DNA from: Haemonchus contortus
Taxonomy: Eukaryota; Nematoda; Chromadorea; Rhabditida; Trichostrongylidae
NCBI GenBank assembly: GCA_000469685.2
Contig: LS997567.1
Coordinates: forward strand, 38,901,005-38,965,004
Reading direction: 5' to 3'
DNA: 64,000 nucleotides
In this document: piece after piece, positions 44,416-56,871 of the stretch
Layout: every line of letters begins with the position of its first letter
How positions within the stretch are numbered: the first letter of the stretch is position 1
Made by a program: the position numbers and the translations under genes
Notes under the pieces: generated by a model
Told to the model about the DNA's origin: nothing
The model's database searches: none
Seen by the model: only the letters and a program-made list of their open reading frames with translations

Positions 44416-45126
44416 AACATAGTTCAGCATGGTACGTAGTATATTACCTGTCGTGATTTGATGTTTTGTTGGAAGAAAGAAGCAAACTCTAAAAATTTGA
44501 ATTTTGAATGTCAAAGAGGACGGTTTCCGGAAAGCACAAGTATGGGTTCGAGTCCCATCCAAGACCGGAGTTTTGCCCACAAATCGCCATCCTTGCGGTA
44601 CGTAATATAGTTTTCTTCCGTTCTTCTAGAACTGTTAGAACGACACGACATCGATGGCATCTTGGAGGTTGAGGTAACCCAAAAGATTAGCTGATTCTAT
44701 GGGTTGAAGGCACATGTTGGAAAAAACTAAGGAGTTACTACAAGAGTAAGAAAACAGGAAAACTTGATGGAAGATGAGATGGTCGAGACTCCTTCGCGTT
44801 GTTGTCTGCCCAATTTCCGGAGGTAAAGTGGAAATGGGAATGGCATGGGTTGGGAACAACAGCGAAAGGATCCATTTCCTCTGCGAAGCTAGTATACGGT
44901 AGATTATACCTCAGCGGTCTCGGATATAACACTGGCCATTGACATTCCTTTGTATACTTTGATAGATGGTTATAAATAGAAAGGCTTCTGTATCAATGAG
45001 AATAAACAGTGGAAAAGGGGATGACAAAACCAAAACCATTCCAAGCTGGGTGATCATATGAGTCAGAACTTGTGAGTAGGTCTCATTTCTGTTAGAGGCG
45101 TAGTTCATATTAAGGGTTATCAGAGG
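44416..45126. other. Anonymous DNA with SINE-like B box
   Basis: No supported gene. GTATGGGTTCGAGTCCCAT at about 44535-44555 fits a pol III B box and may be a fragment of another tRNA-derived SINE. Minus-strand frames at 44635-45177 have no recognisable motif. Confidence 0.35.
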
Positions 45127-45600
45127 TTGCGAAGAAAACGAGGAGATCGGCGTATTCAAAAAAATGAACGGCTTCAAAAAAGAAGTTATATCAGGGGTTG
45201 GACGAGAATGTCACGGAAAAAGCTGCATGGAAGGGGTATTTGGACGAGCTGTTCGAACGTGCACGTCATTGCATACAGCTGGCTGCAATACGCTGCCTGC
45301 GTACAAGGTGGGGGTCCCGCTGCGAATGGTGCAACCTCTACAGCTTCAACAATTAACCACTCGTCCACCTTGGGTGTGTACGTCGGCTAAGCCGGTTTTG
45401 GGGAACCTTTATTACGCCCCATCCGATAGCGCCTTGCAGGCTATCCTGAGGATCACAGGTTCATTCAAGAGAGGAATCTTAGAAACCATTCTTAACGTGA
45501 TCTTTGCCTTCAAGTATTTCCATTTACTCGTAGGGCCCGTCAAATCGGGCTGCGGACAACAACTTCTGGACAACGGATCGGCAGACAGATAACCGGTGTG
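45127..45600 (+). repeat. Unknown dispersed repeat family, copy 1
   Basis: Shares ordered blocks with 50727-51290 and 60207-60620: GGCTTCAAAAAAG, GGTTGGACGAGAATGTCAC, GTATTTGGACGAGCTGTTCG, a CTCGTCCACCTTGGG block, GGCTAAGCCGGTTTTGGG and CTTAACGTGATCTTTGCCT. It is open in one frame for 142 codons (GVGRECHGKSCMEGVFGRAV...), but the frame is not preserved in copy 3. Class unknown. Confidence 0.75.
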
Positions 45601-48600
45601 GTCTTTTGAACGATCCGATCGACAACTACGACCGGATAACTTGTATTCATGAGCTCCCATCCGTGAATGATGATGTGTCCAGAACATCATGCACGAACGA
45701 CTAGAACTACCCACAATCTACGTCCAAACGCCCAAACGCACTCCCCTTTCCCCCCCCCCCCCCCCTCCCATCTCCCCCTAACTCGCAGATGTAACAATTA
45801 TTACTTTAAATTACAAATTTTCGACATACAACGTGAATATAAGCCAACGAATACATTCTATTTGATCAGTAATTATCCTCCATCACTTGGCACGCACAAA
45901 TTCCACCATGCTCATTGGGCGGTATCCATCAATCTTCGGCCCTATCATTTTTTAATTCCAGGGAGGTCTGACATTTTCCCAGAGCCTTCGGTCGATAATG
46001 ATAATTGTTATAGCACAAACCAAAGGATGTCATATTGAATATCGTATTTGACGTTTTCGGTCGAAAGCAGCATCCGGAAGTTATGCATAGCGTACGAGGC
46101 TAATGGGCCGGATAAGCCATAGCATAAATTCTATAGGCTCTATAGATGTAGATGTAGTGCTGAGGCAGCCTTCCTGTCCAAATGCCAAAACTCGTAGTTC
46201 GGGACTCTATCTCAAGGTGCTTTGGTCGTTGTCAAGTCTGACCAAATGTCAAATGCAAAAACGATGGATGAAAAAAGCCGTTCAGACGTTGTTGTCCGAG
46301 GGTGAAATTGCAACAGAACGAAGCTAACAGGAGGAAGGTTTCATCGAGGATTGTCGGGATGTCAACGGCCTTTTTTTTGATGGGAGAATTCCTTCACCCT
46401 GACTGCAAGCCAACGTTGCTAATCGATGGGTACCAGGCGTAGCCCCGGTAGCTGAACCGTGACGGCAGTGGGCCTACCAGACCATTTTCTCGAAACATCA
46501 AAAGTTCGATTTCTGAGGCCATCAATTAGTGTTTTCCACTTGACGAGTTTTTACTGCTACATTCACTCTGCGACTCAGGCTATTGCTACTTGTAAGAAAC
46601 TGCTATGACGATTGCAGTAGGGCGGAAAACTGGTTTCCGGAGTAATCTTACAGATGGTTCATTTCCACGGGTGAAAATGGCCGTAATGAATGAAATGCTC
46701 TTCGATGATGTGCCTTATTTGAGACGCTTTTTCGGCGTTGATTGCACCCAATAGACAGGGACGTTAGCGGCCGTTTCCGGTGGCGAATCCTACCCATCAT
46801 AAGCCATGGACGGCTGTCCAGATCTGGAAGACAGGGCTGAATAGGAACCAGTGGACTGGCCTGACTCATTCATGCACTTCCTTATCAGTTAGGGTTCTCC
46901 CTGTCGAATTAGGTGCTATAGCTTCAACTGAAAAGCTCATAAACGAGAGACAACGAAAGGAGAAAAAAGAAAGCTTTAGTACAATGATGTTCTGTTCACA
47001 ATGACAATGGCGTGGGTTCCGACGTGCGGAGGGTCATTCATTGGTATTGTCGAAAATGCAGCACATTCATCAATGATTCACCAGTTCATGTGTCATTGCC
47101 GATAGACGTGAGATTTTGTCATTCCGAAACAAACATTGATTTGTGAGAATAAATGACACATTGGTTTTACTTTTAGGGGCAATACGATTGTGACGGAACT
47201 GAAAATCAACTAAAAAGACGACGTAACAGACAATTATTGCACTGATTTGGGGAGCCTCGATGCTCTCTGTTGTGGGCGGGATTGTCTGGAACTTGGATTG
47301 GTGGAAGCAGTAGTGCGTCAAATCGGCATCTATCCAAAATGAAGTGAATGGGCCTAGAGAAGCACCAGCAAACAAATCACAGAATCACAGAACAAATCAG
47401 GTTGAGACACGGATGACTCAGAAAAAGCCTACACCAAAAAGAAGAGTTTGGAGTTGCTTCCACCGTATTACTTCCTACGTAGCCACTTGCAGTACCAATC
47501 GGGGGCTAGACAAATTCGATACTCATTGTAACCGCGAACTCGTTGGAGGTTAGACAAGACTTAATTCAGCGAGTATGAGTCAGAAGAATAAAATTAAAGA
47601 AGAAAATTAAGTTATAAAATTAAGGATGAAATTTCATCCCAAGATAATAAATTAAACTGATCCAAAATACCAGACTCTACAAATGTGGTCATTTGTTTGA
47701 GTGAAGAGCCAGTGATTATACGTCTATGTCAATATAAATGGGAACGTCTGGTGTGGTACAGATGGCCTTAAGGTTTATATAAACTCACATAATCCACAGC
47801 AAGCTGGAAGTAAGCGCTGGCCGCAATGAGCTATGTTGAAAGAAAGGCATCATTCAGCCGGCTAATGCGGATGTGGAATTACTAGTGGTATTGGAAATTT
47901 GATTGTTCTGAAGGAGAAAAAAGAATAGAAAAGATCTCCTGAACGGAATCTCGTCATTTCCCTGGAATCAGGAACAGATATAGCGCAACTGGTAAAGGGG
48001 CCACATGGGACTCGCAAATCCCAGGAGGTTGGACTCGTCTTGGGGCAATAAAACATTCCTCCATCCTTTGGTGGAAGCTAGCTGCCTGAACCCAGATCTC
48101 CCTAGTCGATAGGAGTTCCCAATTCGCTTGCCCTCACCCTTTTGAATGGTATCGGCAGGTATTTTACGTTGCATAGGACCGAAAGAATGGTCAAAGAGAT
48201 CGGCTAACGCGGAGATATGTAGGTGCTTATATGAAGTACCAAATTGTTAGTAGTAGTTTTACAGGAGCCAAAGCAAAAAGAAAGGTGATTACAGGCCGCA
48301 TGTGCGATTTGTTTGGTGTGCCAATAGGATTACATGACGACTTCAAAATAAAAATCAGTTGGGAGAGGTGGTGGATTGAGCAAAAAAGTAACGTAATCAG
48401 AAACTGGAGGGGTAAACACCACGTTTTTTCCGGTACACGTCCCAAAGCAATAGCCCCAACGATGACCTTTTCTCGTCCGTGCGGTTTGACACATACATCA
48501 GATTCTGATCTCTGCTCTAAAATTCCGGAGCGCTGGCAGAATAGCTGTCGGGAGAACTCGTCCGAAACACAGCTAAAGCAGTGATTGACCAACGTGCGAT

Positions 48601-50004
48601 AGGCAGTTTCTCGAAGCTCATCATTGCTATAGAGTTCATCAAAATAACGCCTGTGCTTTTGCTTCCCCACACGCTCATGTATGGAACCATTCGTTCTTCT
48701 CGACCGAGTTCTCGTCCACGAAGGAACTCATTCGTTTTCCTCAGTATTGTTCAATCATTACTAGAAACTCCTCTGGTGGTACCAAGTTTATCATACCAGC
48801 GTACGGTATCATACTACTAGTTAGAAGATTCACAATGGAAGACCCAAAGGCAAAAGATTCAGTTCGACTGTACCACTGAATTCTTCACTGTGTCCATAAA
48901 AATGTCTTTGGTCCCAAGAGCTGTTGGGTCGCAGAGAAAAACCTTCAGCAGTTGTGTGCAGGGTCGTTATCATCGGAATTGACACTGTGGTGTCTAAAGA
49001 GTCCACTATGGCCCATGCCGTCGGGCGACGACAGCGATAATGGACGCTCTCACGCAATTTGAATTCATCGGCTCGTTTTCGCCTATAGCATCCATCCGTT
49101 TGCTTCCCAAGAGGATTGGTTGCATCGAAATCAGCGTCTGCCCTATTTTGACGATGGCCCGAGAATCAGGGCCTAATCCGAGCAATTAACGTGTAGTCGG
49201 ATATAGAACAGCGGAACAATTCCGATTGCCTTTTGATGGAAAGAACGAAAAATTGTGAAGGAACTGGTGAATGGAGTGATAAAAATAGCTGAGTTGACAC
49301 CAGATTCTCCAAGTTGCCATTAACTGACCCTTCTGGTAAGTATGGAAGCTAGAAGCGGAGGTGGGTACAGGACTGCATGAACGTGTAGGATGAGTCACAC
49401 CGGATGCACCCATGTTCAAGCACCGAACAATGAATCGACGGTGTGAAGAACAAACAGAGACCGAACACGCGAGGAATCCTGGAACGTTTTTTTTTCAGAC
49501 GCTATTTACTCGGTCCTGTTCTGTAACACCGTCAAACAAACTTTGCGTTGGTCGAAGAAAGCGATTGGCGAAGCCTAAAAGATGCTGCAGCAGAATGTCA
49601 GACAGCGGTTTGATTCCGTTCCTACGCCGAAAACCGAAAACCTAACCTTTATGGCAGTGCAGTATAACAGTATAGGACGTACAGAGCAACTCTGTACTGG
49701 AGTAATGCTTATTTAGATTAGCATTACAACTAAACTTACTACTACAACTTATAACGTTCTCATGATGCTTCCTAAGAAAAAACCTTTACGTGAGATTTTA
49801 AAAAGCTGATTCCATTGGAAAAGATCTGCAAATGTTAGTAACAGAAAGTCTTCGGCCTGCAGCTTTCTTCCATGCGTGGAAGCTTTTTTAACTTGAGCCC
49901 AGGCCTCAGAGTGAAATATGGTCTGAATATCGGAGCACAATTCTATCAATAGTGCATAGAACTCCCTACCACCTCGGAACATCATCATCTTTTTCTCCCT
50001 AGCG
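45601..50004. other. Anonymous DNA, repeat debris
   Basis: No supported gene. It contains a C-run of about 17 at 45751-45767 and a possible tRNA-derived SINE at 47985-48200. A minus-strand 147-codon frame at 48227-48670 (GKQKHRRYFDELYSNDELRE...) shows no splice support or domain I can name. Several short minus frames around 46650-46870 and 48830-49060 may be transposon debris. Confidence 0.35.
47985..48200 (+). repeat. Probable tRNA-derived SINE, second family
   Basis: TATAGCGCAACTGGTAAAG is a good pol III A-box-type run, followed 45 bases later by GAGGTTGGACTCG, a degenerate B box. The body differs from the 21289-21589 family. No target duplication was found. Confidence 0.35.
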
Positions 50005-50310
50005 TTAATTCCGCACTGTGGCAGGGTCCCTTGTTTTTGTTAGTCGTCTCCGCTTCTTTCTATCTACAGCATCGTCTGCCGTTAGTTTGGCCATGGCAAG
50101 ATCCCTTTTGATCACAACCAGCCACCTCTTCTTTGGGGCTCCTCGTGGTCGCTTACCCTGAGCCTCGAATTTCTTCGTTGTACAGATCAAAATATACATT
50201 TTCGGCTTGTGCTGTAACAGAGCACCTCTTCTTTTTGGTCTCTTTTCATGGCGATTGTGACCGAAGAATTTTCCATGAATTGCAATTGTCCTACATGTAT
50301 ATTCACGCAC
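50005..50310 (-). pseudogene. RTE-type non-LTR retrotransposon C-terminal fragment
   Basis: The minus-strand frame ends with GKRPRGAPKKRWL, then ADDAVDRKKRRRLTKTRDPA and a TAA. The 'G-R-PRG-PKKRW ... DA-DR--WR-L---ADPA' pattern is the hallmark C-terminus of RTE-clade endonuclease/reverse-transcriptase proteins (here one Trp position reads Arg). Only the last 60 or so residues fit; upstream there is no reverse-transcriptase core, so this is a 5'-truncated dead copy. Confidence 0.85.
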
Positions 50311-50726
50311 TGAAGTATCCTACTAATGTGCGCTAAATAAACGAACTGTTTCGTGACCACACGCACATGGAACATCTGAGCCTTAGTTCGTGACGACTGA
50401 CAAAAAAAGATTGAAACATTCCAGCCGCAACAATGAGTGCATTATAAACCAGAGGCACCAATTATTTGAAGTGAACTGGTGAGCTGTCATCCTGAGACAG
50501 GTATCCGCCTCAGATCTGTTGCGCTGGCTGGTGAATCAATCAGAAGGACAACTAAAAACTTTCAGAATCCTGTTTTATATTGAATTTTTTTCCATCTGAT
50601 ACAGGAACTCGTGAAAGCCGCCCATATTCCCAATGGCCGTGACTCTATTTTAAGGGCAAAGCTCATGATATAATATTTTTGAGTATTTAGTTGGAGACGA
50701 TTAGGTTGAGTGATTGTGTGGAATAG

Positions 50727-51290
50727 AGCAAAAGTAGCGAAGTAACACGGGGATCGGAGTACTTAAAAGAATATTAGGCTTCAAAAAAGTGCTAAAATTA
50801 GGTGTTGGACGAAAATGTGACGACAAAAGTTACATTCAAGGGGTATTTGGACGAGCTAGCCGAATGTGTGTGCCATTGCTAGAGCTGGGTTTGGTGGGGG
50901 AGAGGGGGGGGGGGGGGTGGGGAGCAATTACGCGGCATGATTCGCGATGATCCCAACGACTCTGGTGCCTATCATGGGGCACAAACTTGGATTAGAGTAG
51001 ACTATTTGTATCAGCTGACCCTACTTATCTGCTCCACTTCAAGTTTGTGCCTAAATGACAGGCGCCACAGTCATTCGAATCCCGAATTTCGCCGCATAAT
51101 TTGCGGAACCCATCCAGAATTGGATGAATGTACCAATATCCGGCTTCGGTAAGCCTCCCAAGTGTAACGTGTGCGAAAGGTGCTAGTTCTACAGCTACTA
51201 AGGCGCAGTGAGAACTCGTCCACCTTTAGATGTTTCGAGTTTTTGTGGTTTTGGGTCCTTATTATGCCATGGCCATGTCTAGACCGTTTT
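50727..51290 (+). repeat. Unknown dispersed repeat family, copy 2 (interrupted)
   Basis: Aligns with copy 1: GGCTTCAAAAAAGTGCTAAA, GGTGTTGGACGAAAATGTGA, GGGGTATTTGGACGAGCTAG, then, after an insertion, AACTCGTCCACCTTTAGATG and GGTTTTGGGTCCTTATTATG. The interruption consists of a G-rich run at 50895-50920 and a foldback element at about 50925-51104. Confidence 0.75.
50925..51104. mobile_element. Foldback element, diverged copy nested in repeat
   Basis: Shares with 59427-59657 the order AACGACTCTGG, GGGCACAAACTTG, TAGAGTA, ATCAGCTGACC, CTTCAAGTTTGTGCC and CGCCGC.TAATTTGC. The arms still pair but with many mismatches, so it is older than the 59.4-kb copy. It sits inside copy 2 of the unknown dispersed family. 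Confidence 0.75.
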
Positions 51291-53228
51291 TCGACCCTAC
51301 AGCGTCTGTTGGGCTAGTTTCACTCAATGTAACAAGCCTTGCAAGAAATGTCCGGAGGTTCTGTGGGCAAATCAAAAATGAAGGTTTTGAAAAAAGTAAA
51401 TTAGAGTAGATTTGAACGATGTCTTGTTCAACAAAATCTGCAGAGAAATTGAAATTAATTGTTGGCACTATGTCCGAAATAAACACGGAGCATACACTAC
51501 GATAACACAATCGAATTCGAGTAGTTCTTCGACAAGCGGTTTAAGATATGTGTAGCTTAAAGGCACTGTTCACGAAAAAGTGGTTTCGGAGATTTGCACA
51601 TGGTTTGAATTCGAAGCCCCCTCTGGTACCATTTGTGCAGGAATGAGGTCGGAAAACGGCTGGATAGGCCACAATAAGGGGCCGGAGAAGTATCCACGGT
51701 CGCCCTCCGCCCCTCGATCGGTGTCACGTTAAACGAGTGTCGAGACAATACAGATTGCTATTATTCGTTCTAGGACCCACGCACAAACAGCTAACTGCCG
51801 AGTGATGAAGCGATGTTTTTCTCCCATTCTTCTTTCCTCTGCTTTTCTTTTTGCTGCCGCGATCCCTTATTTAATTTTCTACTCCTAGAGGCTGAAAAAG
51901 GTGAGCTACTTTTGCTGTTACTAAGGTTTTTTGTTTATTTATGCTTATAAGTGAATGAATTTTTGCTTACCATTGTCTGTTCTTCGCACCAGGACCCACA
52001 CGCGCGCAGTGAAACACACTATTTAGCTCGTCCGGACGCCCCACCCTTCTTCATTTTTCTGGTTTCATTCACGTCCAGCCCCCTTTTTAACGTTTTTTCG
52101 AGGCCTTTTTTCACTATGGAAACACCGATGCACGCAGTTTCTTCACCTCAGTCGCACTAGTTTCGATCTTGTCTTTCGTTTTTCATCATAATCTGGATTA
52201 CCCAAAATCATGTTAACGGTGCCTTTAAGGTTTCCCTGAATGAAGACGGCACCATTACGGTTGGTCGGCCCTGGACGTTGCTCTTCCAACAGTGATTGCC
52301 GATTATGTATCCCAGTACAACATTTATAAGGTGTTCACGTGATTATGTACTGAAAAGAGGTGATTGATCATGTGCAACACTACATGATTATTAGTCTCTT
52401 TCCAGTATTCAACCAGCAAGAAAGGTGGCAAGAAGTGGAGTTTTCGTTCAAAACCCTCTACATGCCTCTCATCATCAGGGAATCCAGAAGATGCCGGTCT
52501 TCACTGCGCTAATGCAACAACATAAACATGAATAAACAGTTGACCATAACGCTTAGTTTGTTGTGTATATCTTTGTAGATGACTCCCATTGAATAAAACT
52601 AGTCTACTCATGTCCAAGCTTTTTGACAGGTCCAACCAGTGAAAGGGTGATTGAAGCAAAAGAACAGTGCGCACGACTGCATGCACCATACGCTCCGATG
52701 ACGCATCGCGACGACGCATGAATTCTTAACGAAGTTTTTCATGTTACTCTGGAGGATTAGTCTTATTTCCTGCTTACTTCGTGAGAATTTTGTGTAGAGA
52801 CCCTTGCAGGTTACCCCCGGACCTTTACAAGAATATTGATCTTGAAGGTCCCGCTTTTCAATTTGTGTTCACAGGAGTTCTAAGCGATCAATCGATGTGG
52901 TTACTTTGGGGTATTTTTACTTGAATTCTCACGGCATACGGTAGTGCTTTCGCGGCAGCTACCGTATCTTTCCAATGAAAATTCAAATCTTGCCTTAGTG
53001 GACACACATATTTGGTCTCTTCCGCATCTGTTCATCAACAAAGCTTGTTATCAAAATATGTGGCAGAACATCCCACCAACTTAGTTAAGATACTGGCCTC
53101 TGATATGTGAGCCCCTTGCCCACTAAAGAACACGCAAGCTTGACATGCAAGGTCTATTCACCCTTCATACGTCGGCCACTGGATAGTTCAAATCAAAACT
53201 AGTTCACCCTTTTGCAAGATCCAATAGG
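51291..53228. other. Anonymous DNA, no supported gene
   Basis: I see no splice-consistent coding segments and no repeat that pairs with another part of the window. A T-rich stretch at 51800-52180 has short open frames only. Confidence 0.35.
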
Positions 53229-53571
53229 AGAGTAAAGTTGCTCAGTTCGTGCTCTGCTGAATTCGGCGAATCAACTAAGAAACACTCCATGAACATAGGA
53301 TCGCAAAATCTCAAGCAAATGTTGTCTATATTTTACCGTAGAGAGCTCAGTCGTGTTTTTTACATCATGATAGTCAGGTGCGTTGCTTTCTTGTACTCGT
53401 TTAATTTTATTTTTGTTTGTATTTTATTATTTTCGTTTCACTCATCTGACGTTGTTTGTTTGTTCATTCGGTTGTTCTAGGGGCATTCTTCCAAATTCCC
53501 ACGTACGCTTCATGCACGTAGTAGATAATAATGCTAATAATACTAATAATAATCTGTGCGTTTTGAACTAA
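53229..53571 (+). CDS. Possible two-exon 3' gene end
   Basis: An open segment to 53377 (CSAEFGESTKKHSMNIGSQN... RELSRVFYIMIVR) is followed by GTGCGTTG, a 103-nt T-rich interval ending TTGTTCTAG, and a phase-matched segment 53481-53571 (RGILPNSHVRFMHVVDNN, Asn-rich, then TAA). The T-rich interval looks like a true nematode intron. The upstream limit and function are unknown. Confidence 0.28.
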
Positions 53572-54185
53572 ATACGGGTGGTAAAAACTCTTGACACTGG
53601 GGAGATGGATACACTGTGCAAGCTTTCCTATGAGTTTTGTTAGGTATTAGGTTTACCTAATTATTTTTCGTTGCTGCTGCGCATAAGATATTTCCAATAA
53701 CGAAACTGGAAAAGTTCTGCCACTACTGCACTTACTGCTACACAACTTGGGCTACCTTTCGCAAGATCACCTGATTCCGCTCCGATTCAGAAAAGTAGAG
53801 TGAATTCAGCTAGGATTCTTGTCTGTGTCATGCATGTTCAGCATTATGTCTGAGCCTGTCTCGATTCGCCTCCGCTTCACCGCAACAATCAGTGCCATGA
53901 GTTCCTTTTCCACAAACAGGAACCTATCAAGGAGTGCCAAACAAATGGGTCAGAGGTAGTAGTTAATTTCGATACAGACGAGTAGTGCGTTTGCTCTGAT
54001 AGCTAATGTAGCAATCACGTTGCTAGCTCTGCCATGATTAATTTTACAAGGAGATCATGAGAGATCTGCTAATAATTGTGTGATTAATCTGATAGCTTCA
54101 CAAGATTCATTGAGTAGGAATTGGACACAGAAATTAGCACGATCGACAGATCAAACAGAAGATCGTACTTCTCCGTTTAGATCGG

Positions 54186-54263
54186 TTAGTTAAGGTCGTA
54201 ATGCTCATCGTCGTAGCCCATAGCACGAAGAACTCCAGCAAATACCACGTTTTCCTTAGATTC
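54186..54263 (-). CDS. Candidate terminal exon, minus strand
   Basis: On the minus strand, acceptor GGAATTGCAG is followed by 25 codons (ESKENVVFAGVLRAMGYDDE, then His-Tyr-Asp-Leu-Asn) and TAA. It looks like an acidic C-terminal exon, but no matching upstream exons could be joined with confidence. It overlaps the start region of the + strand candidate gene. Confidence 0.35.
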   Translation of the reverse strand, partial: ESKENVVFAGVLRAMGYDDEHYDLN

Positions 54264-54299
54264 CTGCAATTCCAGAACGCATTTGTTAAACATTCGCAG

Positions 54300-55784
54300 A
54301 AGTGATAAACTTATCTCTCACTTATCTTCAACATTTAGTGCTCAGTATTCAGAAGATATACTGAAAATTGTGCCAGAAATTGTTCTGCAGCACGTCGATG
54401 CTCTTCACGCAACATTTAGTTCAGAACAGGCCGTAAAACTTATTGGGGAACAACTACATACTGTCAAACGCTTGGACCCAAGTTGGTAAATTTCCTAGTC
54501 ATGTTCCTTTAGCAATGATCTTACCTATTTTTATTCTCAGCTCGCATAATTGAGAACCTCATTTCATTCTATTGTGTAGGCAGAAGTAGCGAAAATAATG
54601 CACTGGTAATTGGGGCGCTATCCCACCTCGAGTGAATTAACTTAATTAGACATTAATAAGACTCGTCTGGAAGGATATAAGCACTGTCCTCTACATCGGA
54701 TGGCTACTGTAAGTTCCACGTAGGGCTGTCTATGAATCTCGGCATAATTGTGTTACTGAAGTTATTGTTTCCTTGAACTCTTCAGGAAGCTCGAGTAAGC
54801 TTTATTGGGCTGACCTTTCGGCGGAATCGCCTTCTTCAGAGCCGGAAAGGATCATAACGATGTGTGAGATTAAAAGTACTATATACAGTCTCACTAAATT
54901 TCGAAACCCTCAATTGAGACTTGGAGACCCTTCAAGGCGTGTTCCACTCGTCTACTTGTCAAAGTGCATTCTTCGAGGTGGAGATACAGTAATCTGCCTG
55001 AGTTCGTAAATGCTATCGACTGTTGCAGTCCTTTCTCAAATGACCTAACATTTTTACGTTTCTTCCTGCCCCAGCCTGACTAGATGATGCTTTTTTTTTA
55101 TCAGCATTCGTCAGCTACATTTTTCGCCGTACCAGCCCTTGAGCGGAAAGGTTACCACGGTGAATGAATGGTCAAGGTGTGCATGTTCTTTATAGTATTT
55201 TTACCCACGAATTTTCGTGGTTTTTTCCATTTTCCAATCCATTTTCCAAGAATGGAAGTGTGATACAAGCAAGTCCAAGAATGTATACAATCAGCAGGAT
55301 GAGAAGAATCATCCTGTTCCGAGCATTCTCCAGTGGTATGCAAAATTTTCCTTTTTCTCTTGAAAATTTGAAATTCTTCAGTAAAAAGTCTCGCGTTCAC
55401 TCCGGTTACACATATTCTTCTCATTGCGCCTCCTCAAATCCAGTGCTCGTTGGGCTGACTCAAACAGTCGCTAACCCTACGGATGTACTCATGCGTACCA
55501 CAAAGCTGTTTGCTAATCGTTCCAACTGTAGTGACATTTATTATTTCTCAAAATGGCCCTGTATTGCTCGCCGCAATCAATCCTGAAGGAATGCAAGCTG
55601 TGATACTATCATTTTTACTTGTAAGGGGGGCTAGATTCTTCCCAAATTTACAAGCTTTACCAAGCCGACTTTTTCATCTCTTCACCTCCTTCAGGACGCG
55701 AAAATCGAAAAAACAGTTGAGACCGATTCTCACCTAAAGCCGGAAATTTCACAATACAGTACTCTAGAGCAGAAGGCGTTCTGA
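54300..55784 (+). CDS. Hypothetical multi-exon protein, 3' part
   Basis: Seven segments join without a stop and with matching phases: 54300-54481, 54650-54708, 55105-55150, 55251-55335, 55382-55494, 55532-55620, 55695-55784 (TGA). They give about 220 aa (SDKLISHLSSTFSAQYSEDI... GLTQTVANPTDVLM, TFIISQNGPVLLAAINPEGM... YSTLEQKAF). There are no transmembrane spans or catalytic motifs I recognise; a hydrophobic TFII...VLLAAI segment near residue 155 is probably a buried strand. The 5' end is open (acceptor at 54299 or 54259), so upstream exons are missing. The 396-nt intron 54709-55104 contains a TIR-related motif at 54775-54860. The agreement of six junctions is the main evidence; some donors are non-consensus (GTTGGT). 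Confidence 0.5.
54770..54862. repeat. TIR-related motif fragment
   Basis: GGGCTGACCTTTCGGCGGAA and TCGCCTTCTTCAGAGCC read, on the minus strand, like the GGCTCCGAAGAAGGCGA... GCCGAAACGTCAGCC motif at 15190-15230 and the end of the element at 22160-22830. It is a solo terminus or a decayed element. Confidence 0.5.
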
Positions 55785-55905
55785 CCCGATCAATGCCCGA
55801 GAGCAGCTGATAATGTTTTGTTGTGCATGTGCTTGTCTCTTACTAGGAGCACGCGTACGTGTGGACCTCCCTACAGCATCCGCATTGAGGGTGAAGGTCT
55901 AAATA

Positions 55906-55982
55906 TCATGAAACACCCATATTGAAGTAACCGTTGTCGGTAGCGTTGCTGAGGCTGCCCTTCCAATCGTCACCTTCATCTA
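55906..55982 (-). CDS. Candidate terminal exon, minus strand
   Basis: Acceptor CCTATATTAG is followed by two phase bases and 24 codons (DEGDDWKGSLSNATDNGYFN, then Met-Gly-Val-Ser) and TGA. It is acidic at its start and otherwise featureless. No upstream partner exon was identified. Confidence 0.28.
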
Positions 55983-56871
55983 CTAATATAGGAAATAACT
56001 TATTCACATCGCGAGTAGCATTCTTTCAACTCGTAAGGCATGTATAGTTGTTAAACAGAATGAGTAAACAGTAACCTGATCAAGTTCATTCGTTGATGTT
56101 GTAAAATTGTCTGCAGCCTCTTACAAATTCGGTCTTCTTGAAGACTTCGTTCACTTTTTTCGAGGGGACGTCAACGGTGGTGGAGCCGCAGGAGGTTGGC
56201 CACTTCCTATGTAGGGTCTTATGTTCGAGTTTCTGGAAAATGCACTAGTGCGCATGGGCACTTGACCGGGTGAGCCACAGATGAGGAGCTTCGAATTACT
56301 TCCAAGTCTTCCATGGCGACTATTTGCTCGAAACTTTCACCAGCTCTATTATATCATACCTGCTGGCAAAGCAGTATACGGCATAATTGTAGAATTCTGC
56401 TATCTATTAATCGAAGAGATTCTTGTATTGTTTTCTCTTACTTAAAATTTATCCTTGAAGTTCTAGAAACTGTGACTTATTGTTGTTGCTGTTTCTATTA
56501 TTTGTGGATACATCTTAAGTGTTGTCTGCTCCGCAAATAGGGAGCTTGCTTGCGTAGAGCGTTTTCTCCTTGGTTAGGTTTTCGTATAGCTCCTATGTTG
56601 CCATCTCGAAAACTAAACCAAAGAGAAAAGCGACATGTGCCATTGTAGGCAGTTTATCTTCACCTGCAAAGTAGTGTGACTAATTGCTAAGCGTTGTTTT
56701 CTTTATTCACGCATATGTGATGAGTATGTGGTGTGGTTGGGGAGCTGAGTTATTGCTCTTTTCATTGTGCTATTCGACCTTTTCTATAAAAACTATGAAA
56801 ACGAATAAATGGACACCATTTTCCCTTCTCTGTCTATGGCATATCATATCTGCAAAGAGAAATGCTGGATA
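55983..56871. other. Anonymous DNA with SINE-like segment
   Basis: On the minus strand, GTGGCTCACCCGGTCAAGTG at about 56255-56275 resembles a pol III A box, with a degenerate B-box-like AACTCGAAC near 56228. The rest shows nothing I can name. Confidence 0.35.

Noticed and set aside
48227..48670. 147-codon minus-strand frame and overlapping 117-codon plus frame
   Set aside because: Both strands open with no domain, no splice partners and no repeat relatives in the window; chance cannot be excluded.
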